From Methanosphaera sp. (lineage in GTDB: Archaea; Methanobacteriota; Methanobacteria; Methanobacteriales; Methanobacteriaceae): DNA of 64,000 nt. Position 1 is the stretch's first letter; every line of letters starts with the position of its first letter. This document shows, piece after piece, positions 16,395-25,993 of this stretch. Under the pieces are notes generated by a model. It was not told the DNA's origin and searched no databases. It saw only the letters and a program-made list of their open reading frames with translations. The position numbers and the translations under genes are program-made. The DNA lies in assembly GCF_022768985.1 (NCBI RefSeq), contig NZ_JALEKL010000015.1:1-64000 (forward strand), written 5' to 3'.

Positions 16395-17984
16395 TTATTT
16401 ATCAACTTCATCAGCTTTTCTTGAAAGAAGATCATCCATTTCTTGCTCTTGTTGAGCATAGAAGTCAGGATCATGTATTGGACAACATTTAAGTTTTTTA
16501 TATGGTGAGTAAAGCTCAGTAATTTCACTTTTATTTACATTTCTAATTTCTTCAAGTCTTTTAAGAATAGTTAGAATTGTACCATCATCCATAAGAGTTG
16601 CCATAAATCCAGGTCTTGCATGTTCTTTTTGCATGATAAGATAGATAAGCTTCATAATAGTTAAAAGATCAAGTCTTTTAATTAACTCGTGATTGTTAAT
16701 ATATCTCCAACCAGTCTCTTCCCAATCTTTTAAGTTATCAAATGTTCTGTAAATATTTTCCTGATAAAGATCATCCTTAAAGAAGTCAGCATCATCATCA
16801 TAGTAACGTTTACCATTTTCAACAATCATAAACTGACTTTCTGGATCTTCAAAGTATGGAATATATTCAAGAATAGCATCCACATTTTCAATATTAGGAT
16901 ACTTAAATATGTTACCAAATGATTTGTTAAGACCCATTTGAAGTGTTTTATAATCAAGTACTTTAATGTGTGATTTTTCATCATTAAATAATCTGTGATC
17001 CCATACAACTAAGATGTTACGGATATCCTCTGTTGCTTTACATTTATACTTAATTTGGTTATCTGTAATTCTTTCAATTTCAAGAAGAAGATAACTAGTA
17101 CGTGTAATATTACGTGCTTTTACAGAGTTTTTCATACGTAGACAGATGTATGGATATTTAAGTATAGGTTTAAATTTAGCATCAAGCTCTTCAGGTAAGT
17201 CATGGAAGAAAATCTGCATAACTGTTGTATGTTCCATACTGTTTTCTTCAACTTGGAAGTAGTACTCTGCAAGTTCACGAACACCAGCTTTCTGGAATGT
17301 AATTTTACCTTTAGTTTTTTCAAGAGCTTCAAGAGTATTAAGAAGTACATATAACTCAAATAACTTATCATTACTCATAGCTTTAAGTATTACATCAACA
17401 ATTGCATTGTAAAGTTCAAGTTTAGTAGGGAATACGAATAATTCATCATATACCTCATATACACGTGCAAGATTGTAAATTTCATCAGTATTTTTTGCTG
17501 CAACCTCAAGAAGGTTAACATCAATAATATCAGGTGTTTGAATATCTGCAAATAAGTCACTTTTAAGAATAGATGATATTGCTTTTTTATTTTCTAGTAT
17601 ATCAGCATTGATTTCATCAAGTTTATCTGCATCAAAGTTTTTATTTTTAATACTTCCAGAATCATCATTTTTAATGTTTTCAAACATGTACTTGATAACA
17701 CCAAGAATTTCACAATAAGGTGATGTTGTTACATCTTTACCTTCAAGCATTTCTTCAAGTTTATTAAAGTTACCTATAAGATCCTGAGTTTCAGCAATTG
17801 AGAGGAAATGTTCAATTTTAAAAGCTCTAAGTTCAAGAGCATTAATTTCAATAATTTTAGACATTATCTCTGCTTCATCTTTAAATATTTTAGTAAATAA
17901 GTAGTGATGAAGTCTTGTTTCTACATAATTTGTAACTGTTTGTCTGTCATAATTAGTCCAAATTTCTTCTAATTCTTCAGCCAT
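16395..17984 (-). CDS. Large acidic helical protein of unknown function
   Basis: A 529-residue cytoplasmic protein that I do not recognise. ATG at 17984 follows TGGGAG at a good distance. It is acidic and almost entirely helical, with no signal peptide or membrane segment. Visible features are a Tyr/Asp-rich stretch near residues 400-420 (YYDDDADFFKDD), a pair of cysteines late in the protein (KLKCCPIHDPDF), and a conserved-looking MQKEHARPGFMATLMDDG segment. There is no Walker, Rossmann or HEAT pattern clear enough to name. It stands alone between cbiM and trpS, about 280 bases after trpS on the same strand. Confidence 0.75.
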   Translation of the reverse strand: MAEELEEIWTNYDRQTVTNYVETRLHHYLFTKIFKDEAEIMSKIIEINALELRAFKIEHFLSIAETQDLIGNFNKLEEMLEGKDVTTSPYCEILGVIKYMFENIKNDDSGSIKNKNFDADKLDEINADILENKKAISSILKSDLFADIQTPDIIDVNLLEVAAKNTDEIYNLARVYEVYDELFVFPTKLELYNAIVDVILKAMSNDKLFELYVLLNTLEALEKTKGKITFQKAGVRELAEYYFQVEENSMEHTTVMQIFFHDLPEELDAKFKPILKYPYICLRMKNSVKARNITRTSYLLLEIERITDNQIKYKCKATEDIRNILVVWDHRLFNDEKSHIKVLDYKTLQMGLNKSFGNIFKYPNIENVDAILEYIPYFEDPESQFMIVENGKRYYDDDADFFKDDLYQENIYRTFDNLKDWEETGWRYINNHELIKRLDLLTIMKLIYLIMQKEHARPGFMATLMDDGTILTILKRLEEIRNVNKSEITELYSPYKKLKCCPIHDPDFYAQQEQEMDDLLSRKADEVDK

Positions 17985-18263
17985 AAATATAACTCCCATT
18001 ATTTTGGTTTTAAAACTTAAAAATATAAATTCAAATATAATCTAAGAACTATTTCTTTTAAATAAATAGTATAAAAATCCTAAATTTATTTTTTTTTGTC
18101 AAGTAATTATTATATTAAAAAGACAATTTATTTAAATTTTATATAGATTTAGTAGAAATTAAACTAAAGAAATAATTGAAATAATTTAAAAATTTTAAAA
18201 AAATATTGATTAAATAAAAGAAAAATAATAAAAAAAGGGAGGTTAAAGAAGTTATGTGTTAAT

Positions 18264-19358
18264 TTATAATAGTTTTTCTGCAATCTTTCGTGCTTCATCT
18301 GTTTTTGAATGAACATCTTCAAGCATATCAGCAAGAAGTTCTGCAGCACAATTTTTACATTCACCACAAAGAACTTCACCTGCAAGACATCTCTGTTTTA
18401 AATCCTTAAGTTCATCATCACTATCAACAAGATGATAAACAAGAAGTTCATAAATAGAACATTTATCAGGTTCTCCACCAAGCTCTTTTTGTTCCTTAAG
18501 ACTTTCACGACCACCAGTTTTTGCACTTTTAGCCTTTTTAGTTGCATCTTTTATTGAATCTGTAAGATAAATAGCACTTTTTGGATCACTACTACTCATC
18601 TTATCACCAGTAAGACCTGTCATGAAACGATGGAACGTTGCTGAAGGTTCAATAAATCCATATTCATCATTAAATTTAGATGCAAGATCACGAGTTAACC
18701 GGATATGAGGATCTTGATCAGGACCTACAGGTACAATAACACTTTTAGGACCACCATACTTTTCAAGTTGAGGATGTAGAATATCTGCAACCTGAAGAAG
18801 AGGAGTGTAGATATGTGCTACATTTGTACTGTTATCAAATCCATAAATACTACGCATCTGACTAAATGTTACCTTACGACCAATAGTATATGCAAGATCT
18901 TTAACATCATCGTTTTGAGATTGAAGATAAATATGGAAATTATCAGCTTCAACATCAAGACCAAGAGCAATATAATTTATAATATACTCCTCAAGTGCAA
19001 GTTCTCTTGACTTTACAGAACTAATACCACGTGCTGCATATGCTTCCATATCAGCAATAGATAAGAAGATGTCAGAACCTTTCTGTTGGTACCATTTAAG
19101 TTGATCTACAACCATTTTATGTCCAATATGCATCTTACCACTAGGCATCATACCAGTCATTGTAGCAAAATCATCACCATTTTTAAGTGCATCTGTAATT
19201 TTTTTATAATCACGCTGTCCAAATATAATTCCACGTTTCATTAGTTTGCTTGGATCTTCTATTTCTCCAACAACATCACCAAATGCTTTTATACCAAATT
19301 GTTGTGTAAGCTTATCATAGTCAATTATTGAAGAACCCCATGGATCTATCATATTCAT
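18264..19358 (-). CDS. trpS: Tryptophanyl-tRNA synthetase
   Basis: A class I aminoacyl-tRNA synthetase of archaeal/eukaryotic TrpRS type, 364 residues. Seen: N-terminal DPWGSS, FGQRDY, the HIGH-equivalent PSGKMHIGH, SIADMEAYAARG, and the KMSKS-equivalent GDKMSSSDP. A C-terminal Cys pair cluster GEVLCGECKNCAAE is present, possibly metal-binding. I prefer ATG at 19358, because AGGGAG is too close to an in-frame TTG at 19367. Last gene of a leftward run with endA 83 bases upstream. An AACCTCCC/T-tract element follows about 20 bases after the stop. Confidence 0.95.
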   Translation of the reverse strand: MNMIDPWGSSIIDYDKLTQQFGIKAFGDVVGEIEDPSKLMKRGIIFGQRDYKKITDALKNGDDFATMTGMMPSGKMHIGHKMVVDQLKWYQQKGSDIFLSIADMEAYAARGISSVKSRELALEEYIINYIALGLDVEADNFHIYLQSQNDDVKDLAYTIGRKVTFSQMRSIYGFDNSTNVAHIYTPLLQVADILHPQLEKYGGPKSVIVPVGPDQDPHIRLTRDLASKFNDEYGFIEPSATFHRFMTGLTGDKMSSSDPKSAIYLTDSIKDATKKAKSAKTGGRESLKEQKELGGEPDKCSIYELLVYHLVDSDDELKDLKQRCLAGEVLCGECKNCAAELLADMLEDVHSKTDEARKIAEKLL

Positions 19359-19441
19359 ATTTTTCAAAAACTCCCTAATTTTTTTTCTAAAATTTAAAAA
19401 TATTCTATTTTATAATTTAATTTTCCCATACTTCCTTTTTT

Positions 19442-19948
19442 CTATGGTCTTGTCCATTCAATATCATAATATGTTATGTCATATTCATCATCAACAACAG
19501 CAAGAAGAAGATTTTTACGCACACCATGTGCAACACGTACATAACTTGAAAAATCACGTACCTTAATTGTCTGTTCTTCTGATAATATCTTTACAAGATA
19601 GTTTGAATGTCCATCACCAGGTTTATGTCCACGTTCATAAATCCTAAAATCACTACCATACTTAAATCCTGTCTTTATAATATATCCACGAAAACGTAGA
19701 TCTGAATATACAAGGTAGTGTGCATAGGTATGATTGTTTCGTATAATATCAGTTAGAGATTCTTCATCTACCACTTCATTTTCTGGTGTGAAAACTTCAA
19801 TCTTATCTTTTTTAAGTAGATATAATGCTTCAATAAAAGATAATTCAAGACCACTATCTGTTAGATTTCCATAGTATCGTTTATTATATAGGTTATGTGC
19901 ATGTTCATCTTTAACAATAACTCTATCATCATATAGAATTGATTTCAT
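19442..19948 (-). CDS. endA: tRNA-splicing endonuclease
   Basis: A 168-residue archaeal tRNA-intron endonuclease, the homotetramer-type length. The catalytic triad is visible: Tyr in FRIYERG, His in GDGHSNYLV and Lys in RKNLLLAVVDD. The enzyme cuts bulge-helix-bulge motifs in pre-tRNA and rRNA. ATG at 19948 is chosen since the GGGTG site lies at about 12 bases, while an in-frame GTG at 19963 overlaps it. The gene starts 24 bases after the TIM-barrel gene and precedes trpS. Confidence 0.95.
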   Translation of the reverse strand: MKSILYDDRVIVKDEHAHNLYNKRYYGNLTDSGLELSFIEALYLLKKDKIEVFTPENEVVDEESLTDIIRNNHTYAHYLVYSDLRFRGYIIKTGFKYGSDFRIYERGHKPGDGHSNYLVKILSEEQTIKVRDFSSYVRVAHGVRKNLLLAVVDDEYDITYYDIEWTRP

Positions 19949-19972
19949 TGAAATAAAAAACACCCGCCACTT

Positions 19973-20731
19973 TTATAATATGCCAATACTTTTAAGGTAA
20001 TCTATACTTTTAAGAACCTGTAGTTTTGATTTAACTTCAATTACACAGATATCATCATATTTCTTTTCTTTAAGTATTTCAAAGATTCTTTCAAAGTCAA
20101 TATTATGACTTCCAAGATAATCATGCATATCATATGATCCATCATTATCACTAAGATGAATATGGTGAATTCTATCTGATTTAAACATTTCATCAACACT
20201 AAAGCCATTATTATGTGCATGTCCAACATCCATTGTTATAGCTGAATGAATTTCCTCATCAATAAAATCTGCAAGTACTTCAATATCTGTAAATAGCATT
20301 CTTTCAAAAAGTGGCATATTTTCAACACACATCATAACACCATAGTCTTCTGCTGATTTTTGACATTTAAGAAGTGATTGTCTGTTGTATTCAAGTATTT
20401 TATCTGGGAATTTAACACCCATTATAGGCATTGTACCAGGATGTACAACAACACGCTGTGCTCCTATTTCATTTGCCATTTTAAATGCATCACACATTGC
20501 CTCAACTGATGCATCACGAATCTTATCAACATGTGATGCTATGTTAATATCAGACATTGGAGCATGAATTGAAAGACCTACATCATAACTTGAAAAGTCA
20601 TCTGCTGTAAGATTATCATATGGATATTCTTTGACAACTTCAAGATATTCTATTTTCTGGTCTGTAATGAAGTTAAGTACATTTTCAATTTTTGCTGGAT
20701 ATAAACCTAATGTAGAAACACTTATTTTCAT
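19973..20731 (-). CDS. Sugar-phosphate isomerase/epimerase-like TIM-barrel protein
   Basis: A 252-residue member of the AP-endonuclease-2/xylose-isomerase-like TIM barrel superfamily. Metal-ligand candidates at strand ends are SIHAPMSD, VVHPGTM, MCVENMP, TMDVGHAHN, HIHLSDNDG and CVIEVKS, in the order seen in this superfamily. It could be a sugar isomerase or a divergent DNA-repair enzyme; a true endonuclease IV is encoded elsewhere in this window (56812-57648), so a metabolic role is more likely. Start ATG at 20731 with GGGGATG upstream. Confidence 0.8.
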   Translation of the reverse strand: MKISVSTLGLYPAKIENVLNFITDQKIEYLEVVKEYPYDNLTADDFSSYDVGLSIHAPMSDINIASHVDKIRDASVEAMCDAFKMANEIGAQRVVVHPGTMPIMGVKFPDKILEYNRQSLLKCQKSAEDYGVMMCVENMPLFERMLFTDIEVLADFIDEEIHSAITMDVGHAHNNGFSVDEMFKSDRIHHIHLSDNDGSYDMHDYLGSHNIDFERIFEILKEKKYDDICVIEVKSKLQVLKSIDYLKSIGIL

Positions 20732-20840
20732 AAATAACACATCCCCTTTCATTATTTGTTTTTTTATCTAAAATCTTTTAATTAAGTAATAATTTATAAT
20801 TACTACTGAATATTTATTTTTATAATTATAAAACCTAAAG

Positions 20841-22715
20841 TTAGTATGCTTCCTCATTTCTAAGACGTGCATATACAGGTTCATCTTTTTTCATAGCTTT
20901 AAGTATAATTTCTGCCATTTCAATATCCTTTTTAAGGCGGATATTTGCCTTTTTACCAACAGTTGCTGTAAATAGGTATTCATCTTCAACAATAATATCA
21001 AAGCTTGAACCAATATCTTCTTTATTAAAGTTTAAAGACAAGTAATTTCCTGATACATTTACATTAATTGGAATTCTTGAGTCAATATTTTTAATTTCAA
21101 GTTCTTCAACTTCTATACTAATACCAGCTTTCTCCTCAATTGCTGCAATTGTCTTACCATTTTTACCAATTATAACACCAGCATGATCAGGGTCAATTTC
21201 AACAAGTGCACGTCTATCAGATAGTAGTGATACTTCAAGTATTGCTTTAGGTGCAACTTTAAGAACTTCTTTTCTTACTGTACGTTCTACAATCTTTTCA
21301 ACAGGACTTTTCTGTACATCTTCATCTGTTGCATTTTGAGTATTTGCCTTGTTAATATCCATAACTATTGTCTGTTCACCATAGGTATAGATTTCATATA
21401 GTAGTGTGTCATGTTCAAAGTCTTTTATCTCAATTACAGGGCGTGAAAGATCTGCTTCAAGCATACCTGTTGGTACTTTTACTGTAAGTTCTATTGAATA
21501 TACACTTGCTATTTGTCCATTTTCAATGTAGATTGTTGTATCAACAACAGATGGTATAATACCAAGTTCTAATCTTCCAAGAAGTCTTTGAACAGCATCA
21601 ATTGCACGTGTTGCATGTACAACACCAATCATTCCTACCCCTGCAAGACGCATATCAGAATATATTTCAAAGTCACTTGTTTTACGTACTTCATCAAAGA
21701 TTGTAAAATCAGGTCTTACAAGAAGAAGTATGTCTGCTGTATTTTCCATACGTCCATCAAGTGGAGCATACTGTGTTATGTTATCATCTAAGTTAAGATC
21801 TCTTGGTGATTCCATTGTTTTTACAATCTGTTCCATGTCATAGTAGTAGTACTCAGCAAGAGCCTGTGCAAATGTTGATTTTCCAGCACCTGGTGATCCT
21901 GCAATAAGTATTCCTTTTGCATCGTTTGATAGTCTTTTTAGTAGTTTATCTGATACATCATAATCTTCAAGGTCAAGCTTATTTACAGGCTTGATTGCTG
22001 TTATTTCAAATCCATCTGCAAATGGTGGTTTTGCTATTGTAATTCTAAGATCATCAAATTGTATTACACTTACACCTTTTTTGTCAATTTCAACGAAACA
22101 ATCATGTCTAATTTTTGTTTGTTCCATAATTTCCTTTGCAATACGGTCAAGATCATTGTATCTTAGTGGTACATAGTCAATTTCAATTAACTCTACACTT
22201 CCTGGTACTCCTCTTTTTGCAATAGGTGTTGTGTTTTCTCTGAGATGTACTGATGATACATTTTCTGTAAAGTATCCTTCAAGTTCAGTTTTCTTAATTG
22301 GTGTATATTCCTTTGGTTTTTGGTAGTAGTATGTTTCAACACCCTGTGCTTCTGCTACATCTTTTTGTAGTCTGTCACTTGTAAGGAGTGTTGCATGATA
22401 TTTTCGTGCAATATCACGTATCATTGCATCTATTTCTCCACCATTTGCTATTGAAATTTCCTCAAGTGTTGGTCTGCGTCCTACATATAGAAGATCTATT
22501 ATTCCATCTTCACTGAGTTTTCTGATATTTTTTAGCTCATCAATTCCAAGATAGCCTATTTCTTTTTTCTTATTTGCATGATTTTCAATTTCAGATGGTA
22601 CAGCTTCAGGTATTAGTACTTGTATTTCATCATCTTTTTCTAGAAATTCATCAACTATCAGCCTGCTTACTTGTTGATCTATAATTATACTTGTATCTGG
22701 TACAACTTTTATCAT
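20841..22715 (-). CDS. PIN-domain / secretion-type ATPase / KH-domain protein (COG1855 type)
   Basis: A 624-residue three-part protein, full length for this archaeal family. Residues ~1-130 are a PIN domain (PDTSIIID, EIDAMIRDIA, LLTSDRLQ acidic residues). Residues ~250-450 are a VirB11/PilT-like ATPase with Walker A AGSPGAGKST and a Walker-B-like IFDEVRKT. Residues ~500-570 contain a KH motif VIIGKNGKTI. The combination suggests an ATP-driven RNA-processing or RNA-binding role; the exact reaction is unknown. It starts 33 bases after hisI, on the same strand. The spacing supports one transcript. Confidence 0.92.
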   Translation of the reverse strand: MIKVVPDTSIIIDQQVSRLIVDEFLEKDDEIQVLIPEAVPSEIENHANKKKEIGYLGIDELKNIRKLSEDGIIDLLYVGRRPTLEEISIANGGEIDAMIRDIARKYHATLLTSDRLQKDVAEAQGVETYYYQKPKEYTPIKKTELEGYFTENVSSVHLRENTTPIAKRGVPGSVELIEIDYVPLRYNDLDRIAKEIMEQTKIRHDCFVEIDKKGVSVIQFDDLRITIAKPPFADGFEITAIKPVNKLDLEDYDVSDKLLKRLSNDAKGILIAGSPGAGKSTFAQALAEYYYYDMEQIVKTMESPRDLNLDDNITQYAPLDGRMENTADILLLVRPDFTIFDEVRKTSDFEIYSDMRLAGVGMIGVVHATRAIDAVQRLLGRLELGIIPSVVDTTIYIENGQIASVYSIELTVKVPTGMLEADLSRPVIEIKDFEHDTLLYEIYTYGEQTIVMDINKANTQNATDEDVQKSPVEKIVERTVRKEVLKVAPKAILEVSLLSDRRALVEIDPDHAGVIIGKNGKTIAAIEEKAGISIEVEELEIKNIDSRIPINVNVSGNYLSLNFNKEDIGSSFDIIVEDEYLFTATVGKKANIRLKKDIEMAEIILKAMKKDEPVYARLRNEEAY

Positions 22716-22748
22716 CTTTTATCTATCCCTCCTAGCTTTTATTTTCAT

Positions 22749-23138
22749 CTAGTATACTTCATCAGGATTAAATACAATGTCTGATGTATCTTCTATGATT
22801 TCATCTCCATTTTCTGATAATTTTTTATAGAAGCATGAGTAGTGTCCTGTATGGCATGCTCCTCCTTTGCTTTGTTCTACTTTAAATATTATTGCATCCA
22901 TGTCACAGTCAAGTAGAACTTCTTTTATATCCTGTGTATGTCCTGAACTTTCACCTTTGAACCATACTTCATTTCTTGATGTACTATAGTAGTGTGCTTT
23001 TTTTGTTTCTATTGATTTATTAAATGCTTCCTTATCAATAAATGCTACCATTAGTATTTGGTTTGTTTTATAGTCCTGTGCTATTGCTGTTGCAAGTTTT
23101 TTTCCATTAATTTCATGTCTAAAGTTAGGCTTTATCAT
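22749..23138 (-). CDS. hisI: Phosphoribosyl-AMP cyclohydrolase
   Basis: A 129-residue HisI, opening the purine ring of PR-AMP in histidine synthesis. Seen: MVAFIDKEAF, YYSTSRNEVWFKGESSGH, the metal-binding LDCDMDAI and the Cys/His zinc site GACHTGHYSCFY. It is the stand-alone cyclohydrolase without a fused HisE domain. It begins eight bases after hisS on the same strand, pairing a histidine biosynthetic gene with histidyl-tRNA synthetase. Confidence 0.96.
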   Translation of the reverse strand: MIKPNFRHEINGKKLATAIAQDYKTNQILMVAFIDKEAFNKSIETKKAHYYSTSRNEVWFKGESSGHTQDIKEVLLDCDMDAIIFKVEQSKGGACHTGHYSCFYKKLSENGDEIIEDTSDIVFNPDEVY

Positions 23139-23146
23139 ACATATCC

Positions 23147-24427
23147 CTAGTTTAGTATTGTATCAACAATTTCATCTTGTGGTACTGTTACTTGCTCTTT
23201 TGATGCCATATCTTTTATTGTTGCTGTGTTTTCTTCAACTTCTTTTGCACCAAGAATTATTACCTTATTTATGTTATGTGCATTTGCATAGGATAGATTC
23301 TTTTTAAGTTTACGTCCTTTAAGGTCAACGTCTGTAATTATATCGTTTTGACGTAGTTTTTGTGCAAGTTTTATTGCATCGCCTCTGAAGTCTGTTTTTA
23401 GTGGTACTATTAATGTTCTTGTTGTTGAATCTTGTGGAATTTCAATTTCTTGTCTGTTGTATGCTTCCATTATACGATCAAATCCAAATGCAAATCCTGT
23501 TGATTCAACTTCTTGTGCATCAAATAATCCCATGAGGTTGTATGTTCCTCCACCTGTTATTTGTTTTTCAGCTCCAAGATCTGGTACATATACCTCAAAT
23601 ACAAGTCCTGTGTAGTAGTCAAGTCCACGTGCTATTGAAAGTTTAACTGTGTAATCTTCAAATCCAAATGCTTCAATATTAATGAGAATTTCATTAAGTT
23701 CATCTACAGCTGCAAGACTATCATCAATACCTGCAAGTTTATCTTTAAGTGCAATTAGATCACTACGTCCACCATTAACATCAATAATACTTGTTATAAT
23801 ATCTTTACCCTCATCATCTATATTAAGTGATGTAAGAATATCATCAAGAAGTTGGAAGTCTTCTTTATCAATTGATGCTATAATTTCTGTCTGTTTTTCA
23901 GCTTCAATATCATAATAATTAAGTACTCCTTTAATAATTCCAAGGTGTCCTATTGCAACTTCAAAGTTCTGGATGTTAAGTTTACATAAAGCCTCATTTG
24001 CCATAGCAATAATTTCAGCTTCATTATATATTGGTGTTCCACCAATTACTTCAACACCAAACTGCCAAAACTGTCTGAAACGTCCAGCTTGTGGTCGTTC
24101 ATATCTAAAACAGCTACCAAAGTAGTACATTTTAAGAGGTTTTGCTTCTCTTTGTAGGTTGTTGTTATATAATCTTGCAACAGATGCAGTCATCTCAGGT
24201 CTAAGTGCAAGGTCACGTTCACCTTTATCTTTAAAGTGATAAATTTCATCTTTTATACCTTCACCTGATCTTGTTGTGAAAAGTTCTAAATCCTCAAATA
24301 TAGGTGTTTTCACTTCTTTAAATCCATAGTTTTCAACAACACTACGAATTGTATTTTCTACATATTTTCTTTTCTGCATATCATCAAAAAGAAAGTCTCT
24401 TGTTCCTCTTGGTTTTTTAAATTCCAT
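23147..24427 (-). CDS. hisS: Histidyl-tRNA synthetase
   Basis: A 426-residue class II aminoacyl-tRNA synthetase. Seen: KPRGTRDFLF start, motif 2 region CFRYERPQAGRFRQFWQFG, the histidine-binding loops ARGLDYYTG and GGGTYNLMG, motif 3 GFAFGFDRIM, and a C-terminal anticodon-binding domain (TLIVPLKTD to VDTILN). Full length. First gene of a leftward run with hisI and the PIN/ATPase protein. An inverted repeat lies in its leader at 24479-24509. ATG at 24427 with AGGAGTT about seven bases upstream. Confidence 0.96.
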   Translation of the reverse strand: MEFKKPRGTRDFLFDDMQKRKYVENTIRSVVENYGFKEVKTPIFEDLELFTTRSGEGIKDEIYHFKDKGERDLALRPEMTASVARLYNNNLQREAKPLKMYYFGSCFRYERPQAGRFRQFWQFGVEVIGGTPIYNEAEIIAMANEALCKLNIQNFEVAIGHLGIIKGVLNYYDIEAEKQTEIIASIDKEDFQLLDDILTSLNIDDEGKDIITSIIDVNGGRSDLIALKDKLAGIDDSLAAVDELNEILINIEAFGFEDYTVKLSIARGLDYYTGLVFEVYVPDLGAEKQITGGGTYNLMGLFDAQEVESTGFAFGFDRIMEAYNRQEIEIPQDSTTRTLIVPLKTDFRGDAIKLAQKLRQNDIITDVDLKGRKLKKNLSYANAHNINKVIILGAKEVEENTATIKDMASKEQVTVPQDEIVDTILN

Positions 24428-24893
24428 ATTAACTTAAACTCCTAAAGATTTCAATAATATAATTTTTAAATTCCTACTAAAATAAGATCCTCTAAAAAAA
24501 TCTTATTTTAATCCCTAAAAATGTGGATAAAATTTTTTATATAACATTAGAATACTCACCTGCTGTGATAATAATTCCATATCTAGATTTATTATGTAGA
24601 TAAATAAACTAACATTTAAAAAAATTCTATCTAAAGTAAAGATAAAATTGTCAATTTTAATTATTAAATTTTTTCTATAAAATTAAAATAAAAAAGCAAT
24701 TCTATCTAAATAAATAAAAGTCAATCCATAATGATAAAATTAGACATCCACTATAAATAATTAAATAAATTCATAAATTACAAAAATATTAATTACCTAA
24801 ACAGACATTTAATAATCATTTACAAATTATATATATTATATATAGTTTTTAGTATAAAATTTTATCACAATACAATGGAGGAATAATAACTTT
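24428..24893. other. Divergent intergenic region hisS / aroE
   Basis: 466 AT-rich bases with the promoters of hisS and aroE. It contains the hisS leader hairpin (24479-24509), a direct repeat AATTCTATCTAAA at 24623-24635 and 24698-24710, and a TATA-rich block TTATATATATTATATATAG near 24827-24845 that likely drives aroE. No gene is seen. Confidence 0.5.
24479..24509 (-). promoter_or_regulatory. Inverted repeat in the hisS leader
   Basis: Perfect 10-bp stem AAAATAAGAT / ATCTTATTTT with an 11-base loop, 52-82 bases before the hisS start. Could be an operator or an mRNA hairpin. Confidence 0.4.
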
Positions 24894-25745
24894 ATGATAA
24901 CAGCAAAAACAAAACTAATAGGTCTTATAGGACATCCTGTTGGACATTCATTTTCACCACAAATACATAATAATGCATACAAACAGATGGATATGAACTA
25001 TGTATATCTTGCATTTGACATTGATCCTGATGATATAGAAAATATTATAGATTCTGCTAAAGTATTAAATATTCAAGGTTTTAATGTTACAATTCCACAT
25101 AAAACAGCAGTAATACCATATCTTGACGAGATTGATGAAACAGCAAAAAAAATTGGAGCTGTAAATACAATACAATTTAGAGATGGTATAGCAAAAGGAT
25201 TTAATACAGATGGTATGGGTGCTGTAATGTCACTTCAAAACTATACAGATGTTGAAAATAAAGATGTTTTAATTATTGGTGCAGGAGGAGCAGCAAAGGC
25301 AATTGCATTTACACTTATTAATTATAATATTAAATCTATGAAAATAGCAAATAGAAGCCGTGAAAATGCTGATGTTTTAATTAATAACTTAAAAGATCAA
25401 ACAGAATTCAGTAATATTGAATATGTATCACTAACTGATGCAAGTGATTTAATTGATGATGTTGATATTATTATAAATACAACCCCTATTGGTATGTATC
25501 CTAATGTTGATGTAGAACCTCCAATTAAGACAGATAAAATTTCATCAAAACATACTGTTATGGATATAATATACAATCCACTTAAAACAAATCTTCTAAA
25601 ACAAGCACAAGCAAATGGTGCAACAGTAATTGATGGAACACAGATGCTTATAAATCAGGCAATTGAATCATTTAAGATATTTACAGATAAAACTCCAAAG
25701 TATGAATATATGGAGAAAGTATTACTTAGAGAACTTCAAGGATAA
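24894..25745 (+). CDS. aroE: Shikimate dehydrogenase
   Basis: A 283-residue AroE reducing 3-dehydroshikimate with NADPH in aromatic amino acid synthesis. Seen: shikimate-binding HSFSPQIHN (~17-25), the catalytic lysine in NVTIPHK (~63-69), NTDGMG (~104), the nucleotide loop GAGGAAKAI and NTTPIGMYP. A GGAGG site lies about 12 bases upstream. Monocistronic, rightward, divergent from hisS. Confidence 0.96.
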   Translation: MITAKTKLIGLIGHPVGHSFSPQIHNNAYKQMDMNYVYLAFDIDPDDIENIIDSAKVLNIQGFNVTIPHKTAVIPYLDEIDETAKKIGAVNTIQFRDGIAKGFNTDGMGAVMSLQNYTDVENKDVLIIGAGGAAKAIAFTLINYNIKSMKIANRSRENADVLINNLKDQTEFSNIEYVSLTDASDLIDDVDIIINTTPIGMYPNVDVEPPIKTDKISSKHTVMDIIYNPLKTNLLKQAQANGATVIDGTQMLINQAIESFKIFTDKTPKYEYMEKVLLRELQG

Positions 25746-25862
25746 GAAAAATTAGTATTTATTTATTCTCTTTTCTTTTTTTTTAATCTTTTTTTTAATA
25801 ATTTTAATTTAAATAATTTTTTTTTAGTTTTAGAAAAAGTAGTTGTTATATCTAAAAAAAAT

Positions 25863-25903
25863 ATAGGGGAAGGATTGTTTTTTCTGGAAGATTTTTCCCC
25901 TAT
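25863..25903 (-). terminator. Hairpin terminator downstream of npdG
   Basis: Perfect 9-bp inverted repeat ATAGGGGAA (25863-25871) / TTCCCCTAT (25895-25903), followed on the minus strand by ATTTTTTT. It lies 90 bases after the npdG stop, between convergent genes. Confidence 0.6.
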
Positions 25904-25993
25904 TTATACCTATTTCCCGTTAGTTAGTATTGTATCATGTTATTTAATATGTAAACTGAGAAGTGGTAGTGAATTTATATTTATCTTTTTTAT

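Noticed and set aside
19973-20731. Second endonuclease IV
   Set aside because: It shares the TIM barrel but lacks the full zinc-ligand set order seen in the nfo gene at 56812-57648; a sugar isomerase role is more likely.
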